Under the pieces are notes generated by a model. It worked only from the letters and a program-made list of their open reading frames with translations, did not search any database and had not been told where the DNA came from. Of a stretch of 64,000 nucleotides of DNA, positions 1-8,557 are shown piece after piece. Numbering within the stretch: position 1 is the stretch's first letter; every line of letters begins with the position of its first letter. The stretch spans positions 32,456 to 96,455 of the forward strand of contig CAIQUG010000118.1 in the NCBI GenBank assembly GCA_903874895.1, read 5' to 3'. The position numbers and the translations under genes were made by a program. The stretch is from an uncultured Caulobacterales bacterium (GTDB taxonomy: Bacteria; Pseudomonadota; Alphaproteobacteria; Caulobacterales; Caulobacteraceae).

Positions 1-20
1 GCGGAATAGGGGAACAGACG

Positions 21-1010
21 ATGGACATGTCATCGATCTGGCCCGTCGTCGCCGCCCTGCTGGGCTTCGTGGCCCTCGCCGGCGTCGGCTGGGTGCTGGT
101 CGGTGAGGAACCCACCAGCGCCAAGGCCAACAAACGCATCAGTGCTGTTGCCGCCGACACCAAGAGTGAAGCCGCCCGGGGTCGCACCACCCAGGATACG
201 CAGGCCGCGCGGCGGAAACAGATCCTCCTGACCCTCAAGCAGCAGGAAAACCAGGACCGGAAGGCCAAGCTGAGCCTCGAGTCCCGCCTCATCCAGGCGG
301 GTCTGTCCTTCACCGTCCGCGACTTCTGGGTCGGATCAGGGATCATCGGCGTGGTCTCGGTCGTGGTGGCCCTGCTGCTTCGGGCGCCCATCCTGGCCGC
401 CATCGGCATCGGGTTCGCCAGCGGGCTTGGCGTCCCGCGCTGGCTGTTGTCCACATTGGCCAAGGGTCGCGCCAAGAAATTCACCGAGGAATTCCCCAAC
501 GCCATCGACATCATCGTACGGGGCATCAAGTCCGGTCTGCCGGTGCATGACTGCATGCGTCTGATCGCCGCAGAAAGCCCTGAGCCGCTGGCCAAGGAGT
601 TCAAGAAACTGATGGAGAGCATCGCCGTCGGCACCTCCATCGATCAGGCCCTCGAGAAGATGTATGACCGCATGCCCACGTCGGAGGTGCGGTTCTTCTC
701 CATCGTGCTCGCGATCCAGCAGAAGACCGGCGGCAACCTCGCCGAAGCGCTGAACAACCTCTCCATCGTGCTCCGCGCGCGCAAGCTGCTGCGGGAGAAG
801 ATCAAGGCCCTCTCCGGCGAAGCCGTGGCGTCCGCCTTTATCATTGGATCCCTGCCCCCGGGGATCGGACTGATGGTGACCATCACCTCCCCCGGCTACA
901 TGAATCCGCTGATCAACGACCCCCGTGGACACGTGATCCTGGGGATTGGCATCGGCATGGAGATGCTCGGCATCTTCGTCATGCGTCGCATGATCAACTT
1001 CAAGTTCTGA
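21..1010 (+). CDS. tadB: Tad/Flp pilus inner-membrane platform protein TadB
   Basis: Inner-membrane platform component of a tight-adherence (Tad/Flp) type IV pilus, expected to work with TadC and the TadA/CpaF ATPase to assemble Flp pilin. The 329-residue product has an N-terminal membrane segment (about 7-27), a charged linker, two adjacent membrane segments (about 100-143), a type II secretion F domain (about 154-285) and a hydrophobic C-terminus, the normal TadB size and layout. AGGGGA sits 7 bases before the ATG. The first nine bases can be read as the end of an upstream gene (TAG at 7-9), presumably the ATPase, but too little is present to call it. tadC follows after 9 bases. Confidence 0.9.
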   Translation: MDMSSIWPVVAALLGFVALAGVGWVLVGEEPTSAKANKRISAVAADTKSEAARGRTTQDTQAARRKQILLTLKQQENQDRKAKLSLESRLIQAGLSFTVRDFWVGSGIIGVVSVVVALLLRAPILAAIGIGFASGLGVPRWLLSTLAKGRAKKFTEEFPNAIDIIVRGIKSGLPVHDCMRLIAAESPEPLAKEFKKLMESIAVGTSIDQALEKMYDRMPTSEVRFFSIVLAIQQKTGGNLAEALNNLSIVLRARKLLREKIKALSGEAVASAFIIGSLPPGIGLMVTITSPGYMNPLINDPRGHVILGIGIGMEMLGIFVMRRMINFKF

Positions 1011-1019
1011 GGCGGGCCC

Positions 1020-2018
1020 ATGGAAAGCTTCATGGCGATCTTCGAGCCGGCCAACCTGCTCTCGATCTTCGTGGCCGTGATCGTGTTCGCCACTGTGGTG
1101 ACGCTGGTGACGCCGATCCTGTACCGCGACCGCCTGACGGACCGCATGAAGTCCGTCGCCAGCCGGCGGGATGAACTTCGCCGAATCGCCCGTGCCCAGA
1201 TGCGCAACGAGGCACCGACCCTGCGTCAGACGGACGAGGGCTTCTACAAGAAGGTCGTGGACCAGCTCCAGCTGTCACGCCTGCTGGAGGACCCGAAGGT
1301 CGTCGACACCCTCGCTCAGGCCGGATTCCGCGGCCCCCGGCCTGTCACCACCTTCTACTTCTTCCGGTTTGTCACACCGTTCGTCTTCCTGACCTTCGCC
1401 ATCGTCTACATCTATGTGCTGAAGGCGATCGACTGGCCGGCCATGACCAAGATCACGGCCTGCTGCGTGCTGTTCGTGGCCGGCTTCTATGCGCCGAACG
1501 TCTATCTGCAGAACGTCATCACCAAGCGTCGCACCGCGATTGTCGGCGCTTTCCCCGATGCCCTGGACCTTCTGCTGATCTGCGTGGAGTCCGGCATGTC
1601 CATCGAGCTCGCCATCCAGAAGGTGGCATCGGAAATCGGCACGCGCTCCATCGAACTGGCTGAGGAACTGACCCTGCTCAGCGCCGAGTTGTCCTATCTG
1701 CCCGAGCGCCGCCTCGCCTATGAGGGGTTGTCGAAGCGGGTCAATTATCCGGGAATCAAGGCCGTCACCACGGCCATGACCCAGGCAGAGCGCTACGGCA
1801 CGCCGCTCGGCACCGCCCTGCGAGTCATGGCCAAGGAAAACCGCGAATTACGCATCGCCGAGGCCGAGAAGATTGCCTCCCAGCTGCCCGCCAAGCTGAC
1901 CGTCCCAATGGTGCTGTTCTTCCTGCCGGTGCTGTTCCTGGTGATTCTCGGACCGGCCTACATCAAGGCGACGGACACCACCACCAAGAGCGACACCCAG
2001 CAGCGGATGCGTCACTGA
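1020..2018 (+). CDS. tadC: Tad/Flp pilus inner-membrane platform protein TadC
   Basis: Second platform protein of the Tad pilus machine, homologous to TadB and assumed to form the inner-membrane platform with it. The 332-residue product has an N-terminal membrane segment (about 10-32), a basic region, two membrane segments around 110-165, a type II secretion F domain (about 175-310, beginning with the AFPDALDLLL motif) and a last hydrophobic segment near 297-315. The gene follows tadB by 9 bases and is almost certainly co-transcribed with it. A second in-frame ATG at 1032 is a possible start; 1020 is kept because TadC proteins usually have this N-terminal length. No further pilus genes follow on this strand. 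Confidence 0.9.
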   Translation: MESFMAIFEPANLLSIFVAVIVFATVVTLVTPILYRDRLTDRMKSVASRRDELRRIARAQMRNEAPTLRQTDEGFYKKVVDQLQLSRLLEDPKVVDTLAQAGFRGPRPVTTFYFFRFVTPFVFLTFAIVYIYVLKAIDWPAMTKITACCVLFVAGFYAPNVYLQNVITKRRTAIVGAFPDALDLLLICVESGMSIELAIQKVASEIGTRSIELAEELTLLSAELSYLPERRLAYEGLSKRVNYPGIKAVTTAMTQAERYGTPLGTALRVMAKENRELRIAEAEKIASQLPAKLTVPMVLFFLPVLFLVILGPAYIKATDTTTKSDTQQRMRH

Positions 2019-2063
2019 CCATCGCGCCGCGGTCCGACCCGCGCACAGCGTCCGGTACGGGGT

Positions 2064-2960
2064 CTATCGGATCTCGGGGGTGCCGGGCCGGGCCGGCGCG
2101 GAGGGCATGGCCGCCGCCACGGTCGGAACCGCTCCACCGACGCCCGGCTGGACGGAGCGCAGATAGGCGAGATTGGCTGTCGCCACCTCCGGCGGCAGGT
2201 CTTCCCGGATGAGACGCTCGGCCTCGTCAAGCTTGCCCTCGAGGCCAATGATCAGAGCGAGGTTCTGCCGCACCTGGATCGTTGCATCCGGCCGGGCCAC
2301 GGCGCGGCGCAGGAGGGCTTCGGCTTCTGCCCGCTCACCCTTGGCAGCGTGGAACATGGCAAGGTTCGACAATACAGCGGGATTTTCCGGGGAAAGGGCC
2401 AGCGCCTGGTCATAGGCCGCCAGCGCCTCTGCGGGTCGCAGGCTCTGTTCGAGGGCGACGCCGAGCAGCGAGTAGGGCCGCCAGTCCTTGGGTGCGAGTC
2501 GGCTGGCCTGCTTGAGGGGCTGGATGGCATAGAAGCCCTGGCGCTCGCTGATCCGCGCCCGGGCGATCTCCATGATCGCATCCACATTGTCCGGGTGCAG
2601 GGCGATCACCTTGGTGGCCGCAGCGTCGGCCTCGTCATAGCGCGCGAGCTGTCGAAGGGCGATGGACAGCCGAATCCCGGCCTCCGCATCCGACGGGTCG
2701 ATATCTGCTTCCCGGGTCCAGAAGGCGGCGCGGGCGAGGGGATCGAGGCGCTCGGCGGCCTGGCGCTCCGCGGGCATCGCCTTGTGCAGCCGTTCGGGTG
2801 GCACCGCCTTGGTCGGTGCCGGCGCAATGGAGACCGCTGGTGCGGGGGATGCCTTGGGCACGGCACCACCGGACGCTGATGGCTCTGCCGACAGGGCCGG
2901 TCCTGCCAACAGGATGACGGCGAGAATGGTTGCGATGGAGTGAGGGTTCGTACACATCAT
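2064..2960 (-). CDS. TadD-like tetratricopeptide repeat protein (exported)
   Basis: Tetratricopeptide repeat protein, probably the TadD-type accessory of the Tad pilus. From ATG at 2960 (a second ATG follows immediately at 2957) the product is about 298 residues with a Sec-type signal peptide ending near the ALSA motif. A Pro/Ala-rich linker follows, then four or five TPR units over about residues 85-260. GGGA lies about 6 bases before the start, which is why the longer reading from 3017 is not used. There is no lipobox cysteine, although TadD proteins are often lipoproteins. The conserved tail (a DLPP motif followed by NLAYLR) resembles alphaproteobacterial TadD. It is convergent with tadC, with 45 bases between stops, so it is not in the tadBC transcript. 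Confidence 0.7.
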   Translation of the reverse strand: MMCTNPHSIATILAVILLAGPALSAEPSASGGAVPKASPAPAVSIAPAPTKAVPPERLHKAMPAERQAAERLDPLARAAFWTREADIDPSDAEAGIRLSIALRQLARYDEADAAATKVIALHPDNVDAIMEIARARISERQGFYAIQPLKQASRLAPKDWRPYSLLGVALEQSLRPAEALAAYDQALALSPENPAVLSNLAMFHAAKGERAEAEALLRRAVARPDATIQVRQNLALIIGLEGKLDEAERLIREDLPPEVATANLAYLRSVQPGVGGAVPTVAAAMPSAPARPGTPEIR

Positions 2961-3061
2961 GGCGCATCCCGAAGCCGCGGCGAATTGCCCGGCGCAGTGT
3001 CTTCGGCGTCGTCTCAATTTTGCGTTAACACATTTGCTTCGGTTGTATTGGAGTGCAGGTC

Positions 3062-4447
3062 GTGAGCGATGCCCATCCCAATCTGATTGTCGACAGTCCG
3101 GCGGCCGGCACCGTGTGGCTGGTGACAGAGGCCATGTGCGCCCAGTCGGTGGCTGCAGACCCGGATTTCGCCGCCCTCTGCGCCCTGCACGATTTTGCCG
3201 GACAGGCCGGACGCCTGGTCCTTCGCACCGGTACCGCCGGACCGGAGGCCTGGTACGGCCTCGGTCGAACGACCGGATCGGTCATGAGCCTTCGGGCGCT
3301 GGCCGAACGCCTGCCGGCGGGGGACTGGCAGATCGGCACAGACGTCCCCTGGCCGGCCTCCGGCGTCGCCCTCGCCTTTGCCCTCGGAGGCTACAGCTTT
3401 GACCGCTACAAGGCGTCGAAGGCCCGACCCGGCCCGCGGCTGGTCGTGGGCGAGGCCGCGGAGCCCGCCCTGAGGATCGCCGAGGCCTGTGCCCTGGCCC
3501 GGACCCTGATCAACACCCCGGCCTCCGACATGGGCCCCGCGGACCTGGAACAGGCGGCTCGCACCCTGGCCGACGCCCATGGGGCCGAGCTCTTCGTCGT
3601 CGTGGGCGACGACCTGCTGACCGCAGGCTACCCCGCCGTCCACGCCGTGGGCCGTGCCGCCGCGCCCGCACGGGCACCCCGGATGATCGAGATCCAGTGG
3701 GGCGATCCGACGGCTCCGGTGGTGGCCCTGGTGGGCAAGGGCGTGACCTTCGATACCGGCGGCCTCGATCTCAAGCCCTCCGCCGGGATGAGATGGATGA
3801 AGAAGGACATGGGCGGTGCCGCCCACGCCCTGGCGCTGGGACAATTGATCATGGGGGCCGGGCTTCCTGTCCGGCTGGTGATCCTTGTAGCAGCCGTGGA
3901 AAATGCCGTCTCCGGAGACGCCATGCGCCCTGGCGACGTCCTGCACACCCGCAAGGGCCTGACCATCGAAGTGGGCAATACCGACGCCGAGGGACGGCTG
4001 GTCCTGGCAGACGCCCTCGCCCGGGCGGACGAGCTCAAGCCGGCCCTGACCCTCGACTTCGCCACCCTGACCGGCGCGGCTCGGGTCGCCCTGGGTCCGG
4101 ACGTGCCTCCCTTCTTCACCGATGACGACGGTCTCGCCGCGGACCTGGCGTTCGCGGCCCTGGCGACGGAGGATCCGATTTGGCGTCTGCCCCTGTGGGA
4201 TGCCTATGACGAGTCCCTCGACTCCGACATTGCCGATCTGAAGAACGATTCCGACGGCTGGGCCCAGGCGGGCGCGATCACTGCGGCCCTGTTCCTGCGA
4301 CGCTTTGCACCTGCCGGAAGCTGGGCGCATTTCGACATCTTTGCATGGCGGCCGCGGAAGCTGCCCGGCCGTGCCTTCGGCGGCGAGGCGCAGGCCCTGC
4401 GGGCCTGCTTCGAAATGATCTGCAAGCGGTACGGAGCGCCGAAATGA
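3062..4447 (+). CDS. pepA: Leucyl aminopeptidase family M17 metallopeptidase
   Basis: Cytosolic two-metal aminopeptidase that removes N-terminal residues from peptides. The C-terminal catalytic domain carries the M17 metal-binding segments: the GKGVTFDTGG motif with its lysine near residue 226, an Asp-rich stretch beginning KKDMGGAA, and the signature NTDAEGRL near residue 306. The N-terminal third is less conserved, as usual for the family. Two GTG starts are possible, 3053 and 3062. The second is chosen because GGAG at 3050-3053 sits 8 bases before it. The stop overlaps the ATG of the next gene (ATGA), so the aminopeptidase and the NlpC/P60 peptidase are probably translationally coupled. 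They may act together in peptide or muropeptide turnover. Confidence 0.9.
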   Translation: MSDAHPNLIVDSPAAGTVWLVTEAMCAQSVAADPDFAALCALHDFAGQAGRLVLRTGTAGPEAWYGLGRTTGSVMSLRALAERLPAGDWQIGTDVPWPASGVALAFALGGYSFDRYKASKARPGPRLVVGEAAEPALRIAEACALARTLINTPASDMGPADLEQAARTLADAHGAELFVVVGDDLLTAGYPAVHAVGRAAAPARAPRMIEIQWGDPTAPVVALVGKGVTFDTGGLDLKPSAGMRWMKKDMGGAAHALALGQLIMGAGLPVRLVILVAAVENAVSGDAMRPGDVLHTRKGLTIEVGNTDAEGRLVLADALARADELKPALTLDFATLTGAARVALGPDVPPFFTDDDGLAADLAFAALATEDPIWRLPLWDAYDESLDSDIADLKNDSDGWAQAGAITAALFLRRFAPAGSWAHFDIFAWRPRKLPGRAFGGEAQALRACFEMICKRYGAPK

Positions 4448-5295
4448 CCGACCAACGGGGCATCCTGGCCCGGGACGGCGTTGCAGCGGCCCGGCTGGAA
4501 GGCATTGTCGCCGCCCGACATTACGCCCCGACCACCCGCCGACGGGTGGTCACCCCCGTAGCACCGCTCCGCCGCGCCCCCCGGATCGAGGCGGAGCAGG
4601 TCTCCCAGCTGTTGTTCGGCGAGACGGTGGAGATCCTCGACGAGGCAGAGGGCTTCGCCTTCGCCCAGTCCGGACGCGACGGTTATGTCGGATACGTGGA
4701 CGCCGAATGCCTGGACCTGCCCGGAGACCCGGTCGCGCCGGCCCCGGCTGCGCTCCGGGTTGCCGTGCTTCGGACCTATGCCTTTACCGAACCGTCGATC
4801 AAATCCCTGCCGGAGGGACTCTATTCCCTCAATGCCTTGATCACGCCGGAGGACCGGGAGGGTCGCTTCGTCAAGGCCCGCGACGGCGGCTGGTTCATCG
4901 GCGATCATCTGGCACCCCTTGACCAGTTCGAGACGGATCCGGTGGCGGTGGCGGAACGATTCGTCGGTACGCCCTATCTGTGGGGTGGGAATGAAAGCCT
5001 CGGGCTGGACTGCTCCGGCCTGGTGCAGCAGTCCCTGCGTGCCTGCGGCATGGCCTGTCCCCGGGATTCCGACCAGCAGATGGCGCTGGGTACCGCCATT
5101 GACCCGCTCCAGGGCCTCCTGCGGGGAGATCTGGTGTTCTGGCGGGGACATGTGGGTTTTCTGACCGGCAGCAACGGCCTGCTCCACGCCAATGGGCATC
5201 ACATGGCCGTGGTGATCGAGCCCCTCGATGCCGCCATCGCGCGGATCGAGGCTGCCGGGTCGGGACAGCCCACCGCCTACCGGCGGCTGGCCTGA
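4444..5295 (+). CDS. NlpC/P60 family cysteine peptidase with SH3-like domains
   Basis: Peptidase of the NlpC/P60 family, which cleaves peptide bonds in the cell-wall stem peptide or its fragments. The 283-residue protein has an SH3-like N-terminal half (about 35-165) and a C-terminal catalytic domain with the nucleophile in LDCSGLVQQS (Cys190), a histidine in RGHVGF (His236) and a third polar histidine in the ANGHH segment. No signal peptide is visible, so a cytosolic role on recycled peptides fits, matching its coupling to the M17 aminopeptidase (ATGA overlap at 4444-4447). An upstream in-frame start at 4345 is ignored because it lies inside pepA. Confidence 0.88.
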   Translation: MTDQRGILARDGVAAARLEGIVAARHYAPTTRRRVVTPVAPLRRAPRIEAEQVSQLLFGETVEILDEAEGFAFAQSGRDGYVGYVDAECLDLPGDPVAPAPAALRVAVLRTYAFTEPSIKSLPEGLYSLNALITPEDREGRFVKARDGGWFIGDHLAPLDQFETDPVAVAERFVGTPYLWGGNESLGLDCSGLVQQSLRACGMACPRDSDQQMALGTAIDPLQGLLRGDLVFWRGHVGFLTGSNGLLHANGHHMAVVIEPLDAAIARIEAAGSGQPTAYRRLA

Positions 5296-5328
5296 AGCCG
5301 ACCGCTCCTGCCGAGCCCTGAAACGACA

Positions 5329-5360
5329 ACGCCGCCGCCCCGAGGTGGGGGCGACGGCGT
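5329..5360 (-). terminator. Hairpin between convergent nlpC and cycM-like genes
   Basis: The segment 5329-5341 pairs with 5348-5360 (13 base pairs, one mismatch), with a short GAGGT-type loop. It begins 27 bases after the cytochrome stop and about 34 bases after the peptidase stop. On the minus strand the hairpin is followed by a moderately T-rich tail; on the plus strand there is no T run. It therefore looks like a terminator for the cytochrome gene and may block read-through from both sides. Confidence 0.5.
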
Positions 5361-5386
5361 CGCGCTGGATCGGTGTGTGCGCCGGA

Positions 5387-6043
5387 TCAGGCCGCGGGCT
5401 TGGCGTCCGCAGGCTTGGCCGCGTCGGCCGGTGCCGTGGCCCCCGCCGCAGCGGCCGGGGCGGCAGCCGCCGCCGGAGCAGCCGCGGCCGGATTCGGTGC
5501 CGGAATGGCCGGCGGGCTCGAGCTCTGCTGACGCAGCCAGGCAATCAGGTTGATGCGGTCTTCCCGCTTCTTCAGGCCGACGAAGGACATCTTGGTGCCG
5601 TTGATGTAGGCCGCCGGGCCGGAGAGAAACTCATAGACGTGCTGGTAGTCCCAGGCCGCCTGCTTGCCGCTGAAGTCCGTCATGCCCTGCGAATAGGCGA
5701 AGCCCGCGTGCGATCCCGGCTTCCGGCCGAGGACACCCCACAGGTTCGGACCGGTCTGATTCGGACCACCATTGGCGAAGTTGTGGCAGGATGCGCACTT
5801 CTGCGACACGGCTGCGCCGGCAGCCACGTCGGCCTTGGCCAGTTCGGTGCCCCAGTCCGGCGGCGTGTCCGCAACCTCGGCGGTCGCACCGGCATCGCCT
5901 GTCGCCACGGCGATGGCGTAGCCCGGTGTCTTCACGGGCGTGGGCGCAAACAGCATCTCGGCACCCTGGCGCACGATCAGCAGAAGCAGCACCGCACCCA
6001 GCAGGCCGCCAAAAATCTTGTTCCAGCGAAGTTCGTCTTTCAT
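5387..6043 (-). CDS. Membrane-anchored cytochrome c (CycM-like)
   Basis: Membrane-bound class I cytochrome c that likely carries electrons between the bc1 complex and a terminal oxidase. The 218-residue protein has an uncleaved N-terminal membrane anchor (about 10-25), a haem-binding CASCH motif (Cys83, Cys86, His87) and the axial methionine in TKMSFVG (Met152). This is the pattern of the CycM/c552 family. The C-terminal 45 residues are almost pure Ala and Pro, an unusual low-complexity tail that is probably a flexible periplasmic extension. The gene diverges from kdsB, and a cytochrome-kdsB-pheA order is, as I recall, common in Alphaproteobacteria. Haem attachment would need the cytochrome c maturation system, part of which (ccmA, ccmB) is further along. 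Confidence 0.88.
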   Translation of the reverse strand: MKDELRWNKIFGGLLGAVLLLLIVRQGAEMLFAPTPVKTPGYAIAVATGDAGATAEVADTPPDWGTELAKADVAAGAAVSQKCASCHNFANGGPNQTGPNLWGVLGRKPGSHAGFAYSQGMTDFSGKQAAWDYQHVYEFLSGPAAYINGTKMSFVGLKKREDRINLIAWLRQQSSSPPAIPAPNPAAAAPAAAAAPAAAAGATAPADAAKPADAKPAA

Positions 6044-6089
6044 GTCGCCCCATGAGCCTCTGAGAGCAAAAATGGGTCTGCCCGCCGCA

Positions 6090-6189
6090 AGCGTGTCAGA
6101 CCGCTGGAACGGTCAGGCGGGACAGCCGGTCGAAGACCGACAGGACCAGGCACCAAAACCCGTTCTTGCGTGGGCGTCTCTGACACGCT
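6090..6189. repeat. Widely spaced 11-bp inverted repeat in the divergent cycM/kdsB region
   Basis: AGCGTGTCAGA at 6090-6100 is repeated as its exact reverse complement at 6179-6189, with 78 bases between the arms. Both arms lie in the 245-base divergent intergenic region between the cytochrome and kdsB. Paired, oppositely oriented sites in a shared promoter region could bind a regulator, but no regulator is known from the sequence. Confidence 0.4.
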
Positions 6190-6288
6190 ACCGCGGCTCA
6201 CGCAACCACTCGCGTGATGTCTTCCGCCCTTGCAGGCGCAAACAGCCCGCAACTCTGACTGAAATTGGCCGGGACGCTCCAGAACATC

Positions 6289-7029
6289 ATGACGCCGATC
6301 ACGATCATACCCGCCCGGATGGCGGCGACCCGGCTGCCGGACAAGCCGCTGGCAGACATTGGCGGCGTGCCCATGATCGTCCGGGTGCTGCGCCGCGCCG
6401 AAGCGGCCGGCGTCGGTCCCGTCGCCGTCGCCGCCGGTGATCTGGCCATTGTCGATGCGGTACGGGCCGCAGGGGGTACGGCGGTGCTGACCGACCCTGC
6501 GCTGCCCTCCGGTTCGGACCGGATCATGGCGGCCCTGGACGCCCTGGATCCGAAAGGGCGGCACGACGCGGTGATCAACCTGCAGGGCGACATGCCGTTC
6601 GTCGACCCGGCCATGGTGCAGGCCTGCGCCGCGCTGCTCGCAGATCGGCCGGACGCCGACATCTCCACCCTCGTCGCCCCGGAGATGTCCCCGGCCGACC
6701 GGACCAATCCGGACGTGGTAAAGGCCGTTCTGGCCCTGGCGGAGGACAGCCGGAGCGGCCGGGCCCTCTATTTCACGCGATCGACCCTCTATGGCGACGC
6801 CCCCGTGTGGCGTCACATCGGACTCTACGGCTATCGGCGGGACGCGCTGGCCCGTTTCACCCGCTCGCCCCCGTCGCCGCTGGAGCGTCGGGAGAAGTTG
6901 GAGCAGCTCCGCGCCCTTGAAATGGGAATGACCCTCTACGCCGCCGTCTTCGCAACGGCCCCCATTTCCGTCGACACGCCGGCCGATCTGGCCGCCGCCC
7001 GTACGGAAGCGGAAAGGACCCGCGCATGA
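6289..7029 (+). CDS. kdsB: 3-deoxy-manno-octulosonate cytidylyltransferase (CMP-KDO synthetase)
   Basis: Activates KDO with CTP to give CMP-KDO, the donor used to build the inner core of lipopolysaccharide in the cytoplasm. The 246-residue product opens with the nucleotide-binding PARMAATRLPDKPL segment and carries the LQGDMPF metal and nucleotide site near residue 100 and the FTRS motif, all typical of KdsB. The ATG at 6289 gives the family length; an upstream TTG at 6265 adds eight unlikely residues. The stop overlaps the start of pheA (ATGA). Its presence implies an outer membrane with KDO-containing LPS. Confidence 0.92.
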   Translation: MTPITIIPARMAATRLPDKPLADIGGVPMIVRVLRRAEAAGVGPVAVAAGDLAIVDAVRAAGGTAVLTDPALPSGSDRIMAALDALDPKGRHDAVINLQGDMPFVDPAMVQACAALLADRPDADISTLVAPEMSPADRTNPDVVKAVLALAEDSRSGRALYFTRSTLYGDAPVWRHIGLYGYRRDALARFTRSPPSPLERREKLEQLRALEMGMTLYAAVFATAPISVDTPADLAAARTEAERTRA

Positions 7030-7874
7030 GCCGCCCCGGCATCGCCTTCCAGGGAGAATTCGGCGCGAACAGCGACGAAGCCTGCCGCGAGCACTTCCCC
7101 GACCATGAGCCGACCCCTTGCCCCACCTTCGAGGACGCCTTTGAGGCCGTCCGGTCCGGCACGTGCGCACTGGGCCTGATCCCGGTCGAGAACTCGATCG
7201 CCGGGCGGGTGGGCGATGTCCACCACCTGCTGCCGGACTCCGGCCTGAAGATCATCGGCGAGCGGTTCAAGCCGATCCGCTTCCAGCTGATGGCCAATCC
7301 CGGAACGACGCTGGGTGATCTCCGACAGGTGGCCAGCCATGTCATGGCGCTGGGCCAGTGCCGCAAGGTGATCCGGGACCTGGGCCTCCGGACGGAAATC
7401 GCCTCGGACACCGCCGGTGCCGCCAAGGCCCTGTCCGAGCATCCGGACCGCACCCGGGCGGCGATCGCTCCAGCCCTCGCCGCAGACCTCTACGGCCTGG
7501 AGATCCTGCGCCGGGACATCGAGGACGCGCATCACAACACGACGCGCTTCCTGGTCATGACGGCCGATCCGTCACCTGCCCGGCCGCCCCCTGGTGTCCC
7601 CTGTGTCACCAGCTTCGTGTTCCGGGTCCGCAACGTCCCGGCCGCCCTCTACAAGGCCATGGGCGGGTTCGCCACGAACGGGGTGAACATGACCAAGCTG
7701 GAAAGCTACATGGAGGGCGGGGTCTTCACGGCCACGGTCTTCTATGCCGACGTCGAGGGTCGTCCCGAGGACGGCAATGTCACCCTGGCGCTGGAGGAAC
7801 TGGCGTTCTTTTCCGAACGGATCGAGATCCTCGGCGTCTATCCTGCAGACCCCTACCGGACGATCCGGCGCTAG
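7026..7874 (+). CDS. pheA: Prephenate dehydratase
   Basis: Converts prephenate to phenylpyruvate in phenylalanine synthesis. The 282-residue protein is the monofunctional form without a chorismate mutase domain. It has a catalytic domain (about 4-180) with the NTTRF motif containing the catalytic threonine (Thr173). A C-terminal ACT domain follows (about 195-275) with the ESYMEGG effector-binding motif, implying feedback control by phenylalanine. Its ATG overlaps the kdsB stop, so the two are probably coupled although their pathways are unrelated. The MAPEG gene follows after 67 bases. Confidence 0.93.
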   Translation: MSRPGIAFQGEFGANSDEACREHFPDHEPTPCPTFEDAFEAVRSGTCALGLIPVENSIAGRVGDVHHLLPDSGLKIIGERFKPIRFQLMANPGTTLGDLRQVASHVMALGQCRKVIRDLGLRTEIASDTAGAAKALSEHPDRTRAAIAPALAADLYGLEILRRDIEDAHHNTTRFLVMTADPSPARPPPGVPCVTSFVFRVRNVPAALYKAMGGFATNGVNMTKLESYMEGGVFTATVFYADVEGRPEDGNVTLALEELAFFSERIEILGVYPADPYRTIRR

Positions 7875-7941
7875 TCGCGTCGACATCACGAATGACGCAA
7901 CCGGATCATCCGATCCGGATGAACAGACGAGGAGACCCGCG

Positions 7942-8355
7942 GTGAATTCGATCCTCACGCCCTTGCTGGCACTTGTGGCCTGGACGCTGGTCGTCTGGAT
8001 CTGGATGTATGCCACCCGGATCCCTGCCATGCAGACACACAAGATCGCGCCGCAGGCCGGTGCCCACCCCGGCAGCCTCGATGTGCTCCCGTCCTCCGTG
8101 CGGTCGGTCGCCGACAACTACAACCACCTGATGGAACAGCCGACCATCTTCTATGCGCTGGTCGTCTATCTTCACCTGACGCAGCAGGGTAACGCCATCA
8201 ATGTGGATCTCGCCTGGGCGTATGTGGCCCTGCGGGTCGTCCACAGCCTTGTGCAGAACACGTCCAATGTGGTGCTCGTCCGGTTCCTGGTCTTCACGCT
8301 CTCGACATTGATCCTGTTCGCCCTGACCGCCCGAGCCCTCATCGCCCTCTTCTGA
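7942..8355 (+). CDS. MAPEG family membrane protein
   Basis: Small integral membrane protein of the MAPEG superfamily (membrane-associated proteins in eicosanoid and glutathione metabolism); the bacterial substrates are mostly unknown. The 137-residue product has four predicted membrane helices (about 3-23, 68-88, 92-107 and 113-135) and the conserved loop between helices 1 and 2 with a Val-Ala-Asp-Asn-Tyr-Asn core. The GTG at 7942 is chosen because GAGGAG lies 7 bases upstream; longer readings run into pheA. A second, divergent MAPEG paralogue lies at 15305-15694. Confidence 0.82.
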   Translation: MNSILTPLLALVAWTLVVWIWMYATRIPAMQTHKIAPQAGAHPGSLDVLPSSVRSVADNYNHLMEQPTIFYALVVYLHLTQQGNAINVDLAWAYVALRVVHSLVQNTSNVVLVRFLVFTLSTLILFALTARALIALF

Positions 8356-8557
8356 ACTCCCGGGGAAAAACCCCCTGCGCCGCTGGGCCCCGGAGCGTCC
8401 ACTGCGCACAGAGAACCTGCTTAATTCCGGAACGGGCGCGCCCGCCATCTTGCGCTGCACAAAAGAATTTACTATTGTCTTCCGCCGGTTGTTCGCGCCC
8501 GCAGCCCGGCCTGTCACTTCTGAACTCCCCTAGGGCGACTTGAGCTCACTGTCCGCA

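Noticed and set aside
3020..3048. A TTGCGT and TTGTAT pair before the M17 peptidase.
   Set aside because: It would place the transcript start downstream of the ribosome site, so it cannot drive the gene from that position.
8450..8475. A promoter-like TTGCGC and TACTAT pair upstream of greA.
   Set aside because: The spacing is only 14 bases, too short for a sigma-70 promoter, although the AT-rich patch may still hold the real promoter.
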